Of a stretch of DNA of 50,043 nucleotides, positions 17,024 through 24,304 are shown piece after piece. This DNA comes from an uncultured Bacillota bacterium. Lineage in GTDB: Bacteria > Bacillota > Clostridia > Christensenellales > UBA1242. Position 1 is the stretch's first letter. Each line of letters begins with the position of its first letter. The stretch lies in the NCBI GenBank assembly GCA_949289785.1, contig CASEOW010000021.1:1-50043 (forward strand), given 5' to 3'. A program made the translations under genes and the position numbers. A model generated the notes under the pieces. It worked only from the letters and a program-made list of their open reading frames with translations, did not search any database and was not told where the DNA came from.

Positions 17024-17548
17024 TTAATTTTTATTAGTACTTCCAAAACCGCCAACACCACGAATTGAAGGAATTTGTAATAACTGTTCAAGAGAAATTT
17101 CTTTAACATTCATTTTTTCAACGCGATGTATTATTCCTTGAGCTATAGCTTTTTTAGTAGAGTAAATAACACAATCTTCTTCAATTTTATATTTTTTTCT
17201 TAAATCATTTTCATCTAAATTGGATATATATAAAGGTTTATTATTAGCATTCAAAGTAGCTATTTTTATTTCCCCTCTATAACCACTATCTATTATACCA
17301 GCACTTCTTTTTATTCCTTTACTTCCAGTAGAAGAGCGTTCTTCAATTTGAAGATAGTAATTTTCATCACATGCCCATGCAATTTTTGTAGGAATAAGCT
17401 CTGTTGTATGACTTTCTATCTTTATAAAATCTTCATCAAAACAAGCATAAAAATCATAACCAGCATCTTCATCTTTTTTGTTAGGTATAATTGCTTTATC
17501 ATTCATTTTAGCAAAATATATTTGTTTTTCATTTTCAAAATAATCCAT
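17024..17548 (-). CDS. dut: dUTP diphosphatase (trimeric dUTPase)
   Basis: 174 residues. Hydrolyses dUTP to dUMP, keeping uracil out of DNA and feeding thymidylate synthesis. All five motifs of the trimeric family are seen: D-A-G-Y-D-F (28-33), R-S-S-T-G (71-75), A-G-I-I-D-S-G-Y-R-G-E (83-93, with catalytic D87 and Y90), A-I-A-Q-G-I-I-H-R-V (134-143) and the P-loop-like R-G-V-G-G-F-G-S-T (163-171). About 25 residues longer than the E. coli enzyme, mainly between motifs 3 and 4. AGGAG lies 9 bases before the ATG and a TTGAAT/TATAAT promoter lies upstream. Confidence 0.95.
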   Translation of the reverse strand: MDYFENEKQIYFAKMNDKAIIPNKKDEDAGYDFYACFDEDFIKIESHTTELIPTKIAWACDENYYLQIEERSSTGSKGIKRSAGIIDSGYRGEIKIATLNANNKPLYISNLDENDLRKKYKIEEDCVIYSTKKAIAQGIIHRVEKMNVKEISLEQLLQIPSIRGVGGFGSTNKN

Positions 17549-17568
17549 AATTAGAACTCCTATCTTTC

Positions 17569-17596
17569 ATTATATAACATTATTTACTACATTCAA
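17569..17596 (-). promoter_or_regulatory. Promoter of dut
   Basis: Minus strand TTGAAT (17591-17596), 16-bp spacer, TATAAT (17569-17574), 20 bases before the dut start. Confidence 0.7.
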
Positions 17597-17611
17597 AACG
17601 AAAATCACATA

Positions 17612-17639
17612 TTGACAAATTATTATTTTATGTTATAAT
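17612..17639 (+). promoter_or_regulatory. Promoter of the lipoprotein gene
   Basis: TTGACA (17612-17617), 16-bp spacer, TATAAT (17634-17639), about 20 bases before the ATG; back to back with the dut promoter. Confidence 0.8.
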
Positions 17640-17660
17640 ATTAATATAAAAGAAGGGAAA

Positions 17661-18158
17661 ATGATAAAAAATAATTTAAAAAAATTAAAAATAGGAGTTA
17701 TAACTTTATTAACTTCATTAATTTTAGGTTCATCTATGTTTGGTTTTATTGGATGTGCTGAACCAGAAAAAATTATTGATGAAAATGGTAATGAATTAGC
17801 TACTCCATATAATTATGTAATACTTAAAACAGGAAAATTATATACATTACACAAAATAAACAATACAGATCTTGATAAGTATTATAAAGAAGATGCTGAA
17901 TATAAAACAAGATTTAATAAAAAATTTGTAACTGAATGTGATCTTGCAGCTATAGAAAAAACTGTAACTAAAACATCTGGTTCATCTTATGTTGATGGAT
18001 ATAGAATAGAATCTTTAGATGGAAAAATATATGTTTATAATCCTGAATTTTCGTTATTTAAAGATAAAGAAAATGCTGAAGAGGCTGGTTATGATAATCT
18101 TTGCTCACATTGCTTTAATGAAAATGCAAGCGATGAAGAAAATTTAGAAATTGAATAA
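17661..18158 (+). CDS. Lipoprotein of unknown function
   Basis: 165 residues. A basic N-terminus (K-N-N-L-K-K-L-K), a hydrophobic core (about 11-30) and the lipobox-like F-I-G-C place the acylated Cys at about 32; the mature protein would be anchored outside the cell. The remainder is charged, with V-I-L-K-T-G-K-L-Y-T-L-H-K-I (54-67) and a C-terminal C-S-H-C pair that could bind a metal or form a disulfide, before an acidic tail. No family recognised. GAAGGGA precedes the ATG and a good promoter lies upstream; a terminator lies about 95 bases after the stop. Confidence 0.8.
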   Translation: MIKNNLKKLKIGVITLLTSLILGSSMFGFIGCAEPEKIIDENGNELATPYNYVILKTGKLYTLHKINNTDLDKYYKEDAEYKTRFNKKFVTECDLAAIEKTVTKTSGSSYVDGYRIESLDGKIYVYNPEFSLFKDKENAEEAGYDNLCSHCFNENASDEENLEIE

Positions 18159-18250
18159 TTAAAAAATATTTCAAAATAACTAAAAATTATTTAAATTAAA
18201 ATCATATAGAATAAAAAAACTTTAATAAAGTTGTAAAGTTCTTTCAGACT

Positions 18251-18291
18251 AAAGACAAATAGACTTTTTAAAAAATCTATTTGTCTTTTTT
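18251..18291 (+). terminator. Terminator of the lipoprotein gene
   Basis: 13-bp perfect arms 18251-18263 and 18276-18288 with a 12-base loop, followed by T. Confidence 0.85.
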
Positions 18292-18563
18292 ATAATTTCT
18301 AATTATAAAAAAAACAGATAATATAAATCATAATAATAAAATTATTTATAATATTATAATGTCTAATCTTTTATGTTTATACTTTCTAAAACTAATTTTT
18401 TTTATCTCTAAAAACAATACAAATTTCATTTTATTTATAATAATCACAATCGCTATAAACTAAATTTTTTTATAAACAAAACCATTATTTAATTTCCAAT
18501 CTTTAGTGATATTTATAGCAATAGCATATATATTTCTTTTTCAATATATTCTTTTTTTATTTT

Positions 18564-18699
18564 TTAATCACTAATCGCACCATTAATACTGCCACCAATT
18601 ATAATTGGTTATAACATTCTATATTTTTTCTAAATATGGAAAACTATCATTTTTTTTAATATCACAAAAATAAGGTTTTCCTTTTACATATTCAATCAT
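18564..18699 (-). pseudogene. Remnant of an FAD-dependent oxidoreductase N-terminus
   Basis: From the ATG at 18699 one frame reads M-I-E-Y-V-K-G-K-P-Y-F-C-D and then N-D-S-F-P-Y-L-E-K-I before a stop at 18619. A short distance on, another frame reads I-I-G-G-S-I-N-G-A-I-S-D before a stop at 18564. Together these resemble the start of DAO-type flavin oxidoreductases, where F-P-Y-L-E-K-D-I is followed by an I-x-G-G-G-I-x-G-A dinucleotide-binding loop. The frame change, stops and lack of the remaining 350 or more residues mark it as a relic. No ribosome binding site is seen. Short match, so tentative. Confidence 0.35.
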
Positions 18700-18930
18700 A
18701 AATTTATTATTTATAATTGTTATAAAATTATTCAAAATTTTAAGTTTTAATCAATAAAAAAAACTATAAATATTTTTTATTTAAAATATATTAAAATGAA
18801 TATTTTTTGTCCACCTTTATAAAATAATAATATTATAAAAAACTTTATAAAAAATAATTTTAAATACTTATTAATAATATTATCAATTGCTTTAATAGCA
18901 GGATTAGGAAGCGTTTTTGTTAATCTAGGA

Positions 18931-19305
18931 ATGAATTGGTTTAATAAATTAATAAAACCATCACAATGGATTCCAAATTTTGTTATTCCAATTGCATGGA
19001 CAATAATTTATTTATCTTTTATTGTAATTTTAATTCTTATTTTGAAAAATAATACTTTTAATAAAATAACAATATCATTATTAATAATAAATGGAATATT
19101 AAATGTTTTATGGTGCTTAATATTTTTTACTTTACAACAAACACTTTTAGGAAATATTATAATAATTTTAAATTCATTTTTTTCAACATTATTATTAATA
19201 AACTTATTAAAATATAACAAGTGGTATATCAATATTTTATGGATTTATCCGATATTGATATTTTTAGCAACAAGTTTTAATTTAGCATTATGGATATTAA
19301 ACTAA
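18931..19305 (+). CDS. TspO/MBR family membrane protein, start codon unclear
   Basis: TspO/MBR proteins are five-helix membrane proteins that bind tetrapyrroles. The 124 residues from the first ATG contain N-K-L-I-K-P-S-Q-W-I-P-N and P-I-A-W-T-I-I-Y (loop and helix 2 signature) and three more membrane segments ending F-N-L-A-L-W-I-L-N, the family C-terminus. The ATG at 18931 falls after helix 1: the frame is open back to 18823 and encodes Y-L-L-I-I-L-S-I-A-L-I-A-G-L-G-S-V-F, clearly the missing helix 1, but no ATG, GTG or TTG exists there and there is no ribosome binding site. The gene therefore either starts at ATT or ATA (about 18832-18835) or has lost its start and is a young pseudogene. 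Confidence 0.7.
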   Translation: MNWFNKLIKPSQWIPNFVIPIAWTIIYLSFIVILILILKNNTFNKITISLLIINGILNVLWCLIFFTLQQTLLGNIIIILNSFFSTLLLINLLKYNKWYINILWIYPILIFLATSFNLALWILN

Positions 19306-19355
19306 AATAAATCTATTCAAATTTAAAAATAAATTTGATTTAAAAATATAAAATA

Positions 19356-19384
19356 AAAAAGAACTTAATTATAAAGTTCTTTTT
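19356..19384. terminator. Bidirectional terminator between tspO and dnaN
   Basis: 11-bp perfect arms 19356-19366 and 19374-19384, 7-base loop, A and T runs on either side; lies 6 bases beyond the dnaN stop. Confidence 0.85.
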
Positions 19385-19390
19385 ATATTT

Positions 19391-20491
19391 TTAATTTAAG
19401 ACTCTAACTGGTAAAATTAAATATAAAAATTCATCTTCTTCTGTTGGAACAATCACGCATGGAGTGGAAGGTTTATTAAAACATATTTTTACAAATTCAT
19501 TTGAATTTACTCTTAAACTTTCTAAGAAATATCTTGGATTAAAAGAAATTATTAAATCTTTTCCTGAAACATTAACTGGAATATTCTCTTTGATATTTCC
19601 TAGTTCAGAATTAGAAGTTATACAAAGATTATTTTCCTTAATATCAAATTTAACAAAATTATTATTACTTGCTCTAGAAAGTAGCATAGCTCTTTCAAGT
19701 GCTTGTTCAAATTGTTCTTTATTAATTATAACAAAAGTTTCATAGTTTACAGGAATAATTTGTTTATAATTTATATAATCTCCCTCAAGAAGTCTTGAAG
19801 TTACTTTAGTATCTCCCATATCAACCATAATTGTATAATCGTCTATATAAATATTTATAATATCATCATTATCATCTATTAATTTAGAAAGTTCATTTAA
19901 ACTTCTAGCTGGAACAACTATAGATTTTGAAATATTAGATTTTATAGGCTTTTTAACTTTTGCAAGTCTATAACCATCTAATGCAACTGTATTTAATTCA
20001 TTATTGTTAATATCAAGAAGAACGCCTTTTAAGATAGGTCTAGAATCATCTATAGCAACAGAAAAAATAGATTTATTCACACAAGTTTTAAAATCTTTTT
20101 TACTTATACCAAAATATTCATTAGTATTTACATTTTTAAAACCTGGATATTCTATAGGATTATAACATTGTATTACACTTTCACTATCTTCATATCTAAT
20201 AAATAATTGATTTTTTTCATTTAACTCTAATTCAATTTGAGAGTTAGTTAATTTTTTAACAAATTCAGTAATAAATCTACCAGGAACAACTGTTTCACCT
20301 TCGATTTTAACATCAGCTTTAATTTTTTTCTCAATAGTAAGTTCTGTATCTGTTGCACTCATTATAAGTGTTTCGTCTTCTGCTGTAATTTTAATACCTT
20401 CTAAAATAGGATTTGTAATTTTGTTTGATATAGCTTTACTTACTTTTAAAAAAGCATCACTTAGTTCTAATCCTTGACAAGTAATAAACAT
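19391..20491 (-). CDS. dnaN: DNA polymerase III beta subunit (sliding clamp)
   Basis: 366 residues; ring-shaped dimer that tethers DNA polymerase and many repair factors. Three repeated clamp domains; the N-terminus M-F-I-T-C-Q-G-L-E-L-S-D-A-F, the D-S-R-P-I-L-K-G-V-L segment (domain 2) and the C-terminal Y-L-I-L-P-V-R (LPVR box next to the partner-binding cleft) are typical. AAAGGAG precedes the ATG and a promoter (TTGCCA, 17 bp, TATAAT) lies at 20519-20547, so it does not depend on dnaA transcription. Same direction as dnaA, 286 bases downstream, with the origin between. Confidence 0.97.
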   Translation of the reverse strand: MFITCQGLELSDAFLKVSKAISNKITNPILEGIKITAEDETLIMSATDTELTIEKKIKADVKIEGETVVPGRFITEFVKKLTNSQIELELNEKNQLFIRYEDSESVIQCYNPIEYPGFKNVNTNEYFGISKKDFKTCVNKSIFSVAIDDSRPILKGVLLDINNNELNTVALDGYRLAKVKKPIKSNISKSIVVPARSLNELSKLIDDNDDIINIYIDDYTIMVDMGDTKVTSRLLEGDYINYKQIIPVNYETFVIINKEQFEQALERAMLLSRASNNNFVKFDIKENNLCITSNSELGNIKENIPVNVSGKDLIISFNPRYFLESLRVNSNEFVKICFNKPSTPCVIVPTEEDEFLYLILPVRVLN

Positions 20492-20518
20492 ATTAAAAAT
20501 CTCCTTTATATGTATATA

Positions 20519-20547
20519 ATTATATCATATTAATATAGAAATGGCAA
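20519..20547 (-). promoter_or_regulatory. Promoter of dnaN
   Basis: Minus strand TTGCCA (20542-20547), 17-bp spacer, TATAAT (20519-20524). Confidence 0.75.
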
Positions 20548-20671
20548 ATAATAATTAAACATTAAAAGAATTATCTAAATATTTTATTTTGATTTTTAGA
20601 GCGCTTTTAAAATAAGATTAATATTTTTCTATTTATTAAATAATAATATTAATATTAAGGTCATGTGTAAA

Positions 20672-20680
20672 TGTGTATAA
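20672..20680 (+). promoter_or_regulatory. DnaA box-like site
   Basis: TGTGTATAA, one mismatch to TGTGGATAA, same orientation as the two perfect boxes. Confidence 0.55.
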
Positions 20681-20691
20681 CTTTAAAAAAA

Positions 20692-20744
20692 TCTATATAT
20701 AGATTAAAATTATCAACTTCTTATTTTTTTATTCTATATATAGA
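20692..20744. repeat. Twin 12-bp palindromes in oriC
   Basis: TCTATATATAGA occurs at 20692-20703 and 20733-20744, each a perfect palindrome and both followed by TT, 41 bp apart (about four helical turns), so two dimeric proteins would sit on the same face of the DNA. Confidence 0.75.
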
Positions 20745-20753
20745 TTTTAAAAA

Positions 20754-20773
20754 TGTGGATAACTTGTGGATAA
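20754..20773 (+). promoter_or_regulatory. Pair of perfect DnaA boxes
   Basis: TGTGGATAA at 20754-20762 and 20765-20773, direct repeats 11 bp apart (one helical turn), just after the dnaA stop. Confidence 0.9.
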
Positions 20774-20777
20774 ATTT

Positions 20778-22136
20778 TTAATTTTGTCCACTTTTCAACA
20801 TCTTTTTTATTTCACTAATAAAACTCTGAGTTTTAAATGATGTTTTAAGTGCATCTGAAATTTTATCTCTTGAATGCATAATTGTTGTATGATCTCTTCC
20901 ACCAAAAATTTTTCCTATTGAAACAAGTGGTATTTCAAGTATTTCACTTATTAAATAAATAGCAATCATTCTAGGTTCAACAACTTCCTTGCTTTTTTTC
21001 TTTCCTATAATATCCTGTCTTGTAATATCAAAATATTTACATACGCAATCAATAATATCATCAGGTGAAAGTCCTTCATTTTTTTCTTCATCTATAAGGC
21101 CATTAAAAGCTTCTATTGCATCTTCTTTAGTTGCTGATGCTTTATTTGATAAGTTAGCTAAAAAATAAACTTTTGAAAGCATTCCTTCTAAATCTCTAAT
21201 ATTTGAATCAATTTTTTCAGCAATAAAATCTATAACATCATCATCTATTACATATTTTTCAATTTGACATTTTTTTCTTAAAATAGCAATTCTTGTTTCT
21301 AAGTCAGGTTGTTGAATATCTTGAATTAGTCCACTTGTAAATCTAGAACGAAGTCTATCAGCAAGTGTTTCAATATCTTTAGGTGGTCTATCTGATGTAA
21401 TAACTATTTGTTTATTATTTTGGTAAAGTTCATTAAATGTATGAAAAAATTCTTCTTGAGTTGAAGTTTTTTTAGATATAAATTGAATATCATCTACCAT
21501 TAAAACATCAAGATTTCTGTATTTGGCTCTGAATTCAAGTACTGCTTTATTTTTTGAGTTAGAGCCTAAACTTTCTATATAGTCATTAGCAAATTGTTCA
21601 CAAGTTACATACATAACATTTAAATTAGGATTATATTCTTTAATATAATTTCCTATAGCATGAAGAATATGTGTTTTTCCTAATCCACTTCCACCATAAA
21701 TAAAAAGGGGATTAAATTTTTCTCCGGGATGTTCTGCAACACTTCTTGCTGCAGCATAAACAAACTGATTACTCTTACCAACGACAAAATTATCAAAAGT
21801 ATATTTACTATTGAATGGATTTTTTGTAACTTCTACACCTTTTTCTTTTGTTTTTTCGCCATTAATCTTGACATATTCAATTTCTTCATTTTGGTCAAGA
21901 ACTTCAATTTCAACATTTTCGCCAAATATATCTTCTACTGCATTTTTTAATTTTTCAAAATAATTTCTTATAATTTGATTTTTGGCAGAAGTTGAATTTG
22001 ATGCAAGAATAAGAGTTTTACCATCTACAAAATCAACAACTTTTAAAGGTTTAAACCACATTACGAAAGAAACATTTGAAACGTTAAGTTCAAGTTTCTC
22101 AAGCACTGCTTTCCATAGTGAAGATAAATCTTGCAT
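20778..22136 (-). CDS. dnaA: Chromosomal replication initiator protein DnaA
   Basis: 452 residues. Domain I (1-80, helicase-loader and regulator contacts; W-F-K-P-L near 27), a short linker, the AAA+ domain with Walker A G-G-S-G-L-G-K-T (148-155), Walker B V-L-M-V-D-D-I-Q-F-I (211-220) and L-R-S-R-F, and domain IV with the DnaA-box binding signature R-D-H-T-T-I-M-H-S (about 415-423). It binds TGTGGATAA boxes, which follow its own stop codon. A TTGACT/TATAAT promoter with 17-bp spacer lies 22 bases upstream. Length and motifs are standard. Confidence 0.98.
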   Translation of the reverse strand: MQDLSSLWKAVLEKLELNVSNVSFVMWFKPLKVVDFVDGKTLILASNSTSAKNQIIRNYFEKLKNAVEDIFGENVEIEVLDQNEEIEYVKINGEKTKEKGVEVTKNPFNSKYTFDNFVVGKSNQFVYAAARSVAEHPGEKFNPLFIYGGSGLGKTHILHAIGNYIKEYNPNLNVMYVTCEQFANDYIESLGSNSKNKAVLEFRAKYRNLDVLMVDDIQFISKKTSTQEEFFHTFNELYQNNKQIVITSDRPPKDIETLADRLRSRFTSGLIQDIQQPDLETRIAILRKKCQIEKYVIDDDVIDFIAEKIDSNIRDLEGMLSKVYFLANLSNKASATKEDAIEAFNGLIDEEKNEGLSPDDIIDCVCKYFDITRQDIIGKKKSKEVVEPRMIAIYLISEILEIPLVSIGKIFGGRDHTTIMHSRDKISDALKTSFKTQSFISEIKKMLKSGQN

Positions 22137-22157
22137 AAAAAACTCCTTTGCTTCATT

Positions 22158-22186
22158 ATTATAAGCAAAAAATATTTAAAAGTCAA
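22158..22186 (-). promoter_or_regulatory. Promoter of dnaA
   Basis: Minus strand TTGACT (22181-22186), 17-bp spacer, TATAAT (22158-22163). No DnaA box overlaps it, so autoregulation of the Bacillus type is not evident. Confidence 0.85.
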
Positions 22187-22296
22187 TTACAAGTGACTTA
22201 AAATTTTTTTATTTAATTTTTATATTTCTTTTATAAATTTTATAAAATAAATACTTTTAATGGAAATTTTTTTTAAAATATGATATTATAAATGTA

Positions 22297-23349
22297 ATGA
22301 AGATTGAAACTTTAAAACTTAAAAATTTTAGATGTTACTTAGAAAGAGAATTTAAGTTTGATGATAAATTAAATGTTATTATTGGAAAAAATGCTCAAGG
22401 AAAAACAAATATTATTGAAGCAATTTTTTTTGCAGTCATTGGAAAAAGTTTCAGAACTTCTAAAGAAAAAGAAGTGATTAAATGGGGAGAAGAAAGAAGT
22501 TTTATTAGTGCTTATTTTAAAAAAATATATAGAGATGTTAAAATTGATTTATTATTTGATAAAGAACACAATAAAACTGTAAAAATTGATAATATTCCTA
22601 TAAAAAAAATAGGTGAACTTTTAGGTCAGACAAATGCTGTATTTTTTTCACCAGATGAACTTAAATTAATTAAGGAATCGCCACAAGAGAGAAGAAGATT
22701 TATGAATATAGATATTTCTCAAACAAACAAAAAATATTTTTACCTTATTACGAGATATGAAAAAGTGTTACAAAATAGAAATAAACTTTTAAAATCTTCA
22801 AAAGATATTAATATAATAAAACAAACAATAGATATTTGGGATAGAGCTTTAAGTGAACTTGCTGAAAAAATTTATTTAGAAAGAAAATTATTTATTGAAG
22901 AACTATCACCTTATGCTAAAAAGGCACATGAATTTATTTCTAGCGGAAAAGAAACTTTAGATATAAAATATGTTAGTTCTTTTTCTGAAAATTATTGTGA
23001 AAACATGCTAAAAGCTTTAAGTGAAAATTTAGAAAAAGATTTTAAACTTGGTTATACAACTGTTGGCGTTCATAGAGATGATATAGATATTTTTTTAAAT
23101 GGTGTAGAGGTTAAAAATTTTGGAAGTAGGGGACAGCAAAGAACTTGTGCACTATCATTAAAACTTGCTGAAATTGAAATAATAAAAAATAGAACGAATG
23201 ATTATCCTATTTTACTTTTAGATGATGTTTTTAGCGAACTTGATAAAGAAAGAAGGAAAAAACTTTTAAAATTTACATCAATAACACAAACAATTATTAC
23301 TTGTACAGATTTTGATGAAGAAATCAATGCAAAAATAATTAAAATATAA
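22297..23349 (+). CDS. recF: DNA replication and repair protein RecF
   Basis: 350-residue SMC-like ATPase that loads RecA at gaps with RecO and RecR. Starts M-K-I-E-T-L-K-L-K-N-F-R; Walker A G-K-N-A-Q-G-K-T-N at 30-38, ABC signature G-S-R-G-Q-Q-R-T near 275, Walker B L-L-L-D-D-V-F-S-E-L-D near 304. No clear ribosome binding site is seen before the ATG. Unusually, it is divergent from dnaA (160-base gap), whereas it normally follows dnaN in the same direction. Confidence 0.96.
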   Translation: MKIETLKLKNFRCYLEREFKFDDKLNVIIGKNAQGKTNIIEAIFFAVIGKSFRTSKEKEVIKWGEERSFISAYFKKIYRDVKIDLLFDKEHNKTVKIDNIPIKKIGELLGQTNAVFFSPDELKLIKESPQERRRFMNIDISQTNKKYFYLITRYEKVLQNRNKLLKSSKDINIIKQTIDIWDRALSELAEKIYLERKLFIEELSPYAKKAHEFISSGKETLDIKYVSSFSENYCENMLKALSENLEKDFKLGYTTVGVHRDDIDIFLNGVEVKNFGSRGQQRTCALSLKLAEIEIIKNRTNDYPILLLDDVFSELDKERRKKLLKFTSITQTIITCTDFDEEINAKIIKI

Positions 23350-23381
23350 AAAAAGTTAGACCTAAAAGACTAACTTTTTTT
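23348..23381. terminator. Bidirectional terminator after recF
   Basis: 12-bp perfect arms 23348-23359 and 23370-23381, 10-base loop, A7 and T7 ends; overlaps the recF stop and also serves the convergent gene that ends at 23396. Confidence 0.88.
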
Positions 23382-23395
23382 GTTAAATTAAAAAA

Positions 23396-24190
23396 TTAAT
23401 TTTCTTTTTCAATAAAATTATCAATTTTTTTATTACTTTCAAATTCTTTGACTGCAGTATTACTTATCTCAAATTGAATATGATCACGAATATTGTTGCA
23501 AATATCATTTATGAATTTAGCGTCAAAACTAACTTGATTTGGCAAAACATGATATCTATTATTATGTTCGACACATATAATATTAGGATTTTTATCAAGT
23601 TCTTTTAAAACTACATCTGTAGCATATTTTTTTACTATTTTTTCAAATTTTTTAACAAGTGGATTTAATAAATTTTCTTTATTTTTTTCGTAATAGATTC
23701 GCTTTTCTTCTTTATCTTTACAATTTTTATAATATTCAACCATTTCTTCTTTATTTTCTAAATCTTTAGATAGTTTTTCAATTTTTGATTTTTTGAATAA
23801 AGAAAATTTTGAATTTTTTATTTTTGTTATTTTATATTCAGTTTCCTTTTTTATTGAATCCCAATTATCATATAAATTTTTATATTTATCTAAAAGTTCT
23901 TTGCTAAATACATAAAAATCTTCTTCAAACTCGTAATCACCTTCATTAAATGTATGTGAATAAACTTTAAAATTTTCTCTGATGTCATAATTTAGTATTT
24001 GTTTTATATCATCAATTTGTTTATATAAATTTACAAGTTTTTCATCTTTTTTACAAACATTATTAAAAGTTTTAATGACATCTCTCCAAATATCATTTAT
24101 TTTTTTAGTATTTTCTATTTTATCATTTTCAGACATATTATTAAAATTAGTAATAGATTTTTTTAGTTTTGAAAAATTGATATTTTCCAT
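23396..24190 (-). CDS. Lysine/glutamate-rich helical protein of unknown function
   Basis: 264 residues, no signal peptide or membrane segment. Very rich in Lys, Glu and Asn, with coiled-coil-like helices (about 95-200, including S-K-I-E-K-L-S-K-D-L-E-N-K-E-E). I recognise no family. The start at 24190 is chosen over an upstream ATG because GGGAGAAA sits directly before it, and because a perfect promoter (TTGACA, 17 bp, TATAAT at 24222-24250) would leave the longer version untranslated. Lies beside, but is separately transcribed from, the surface protein gene upstream. Confidence 0.7.
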   Translation of the reverse strand: MENINFSKLKKSITNFNNMSENDKIENTKKINDIWRDVIKTFNNVCKKDEKLVNLYKQIDDIKQILNYDIRENFKVYSHTFNEGDYEFEEDFYVFSKELLDKYKNLYDNWDSIKKETEYKITKIKNSKFSLFKKSKIEKLSKDLENKEEMVEYYKNCKDKEEKRIYYEKNKENLLNPLVKKFEKIVKKYATDVVLKELDKNPNIICVEHNNRYHVLPNQVSFDAKFINDICNNIRDHIQFEISNTAVKEFESNKKIDNFIEKEN

Positions 24191-24221
24191 ATTTTCTCCC
24201 TTTATAAATATTCTTTTAAAT

Positions 24222-24250
24222 ATTATAGTTAATAAAAATATTTTTGTCAA
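24222..24250 (-). promoter_or_regulatory. Consensus promoter of the helical protein gene
   Basis: Minus strand TTGACA (24245-24250), 17-bp spacer, TATAAT (24222-24227); start point about 24 bases before the ATG. Confidence 0.88.
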
Positions 24251-24304
24251 TAGCGTTTTTTTTTAATAATAATTTGAATTTGAATGATAATATATAAATA
24301 TCTT

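Larger units (their letters stand above)
18159..18840. other. Region without an intact gene
   Basis: Holds a short palindrome at 18218-18232, the lipoprotein terminator (18251-18291) and, on the minus strand, fragments that look like the start of a flavin oxidoreductase (18564-18699). The rest shows no signal I can support; it looks like decaying sequence. Confidence 0.55.
20550..20777. other. oriC: Probable replication origin (oriC)
   Basis: The dnaA-dnaN intergenic region holds two perfect DnaA boxes TGTGGATAA (20754-20762 and 20765-20773), a near-match TGTGTATAA (20672-20680), twin palindromes TCTATATATAGA, and a strongly AT-rich stretch (about 20560-20660) that could be the unwinding element. 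Direction of most flanking genes switches near here. A second origin element upstream of dnaA is possible, as in Bacillus, but I see no boxes between dnaA and recF. Confidence 0.8.

Noticed and set aside
19008..19232. 74-residue open frame on the minus strand
   Set aside because: Antisense to the TspO-like gene and without a ribosome binding site.
22187..22296. Second origin element between dnaA and recF
   Set aside because: AT-rich, but I found no DnaA box there.
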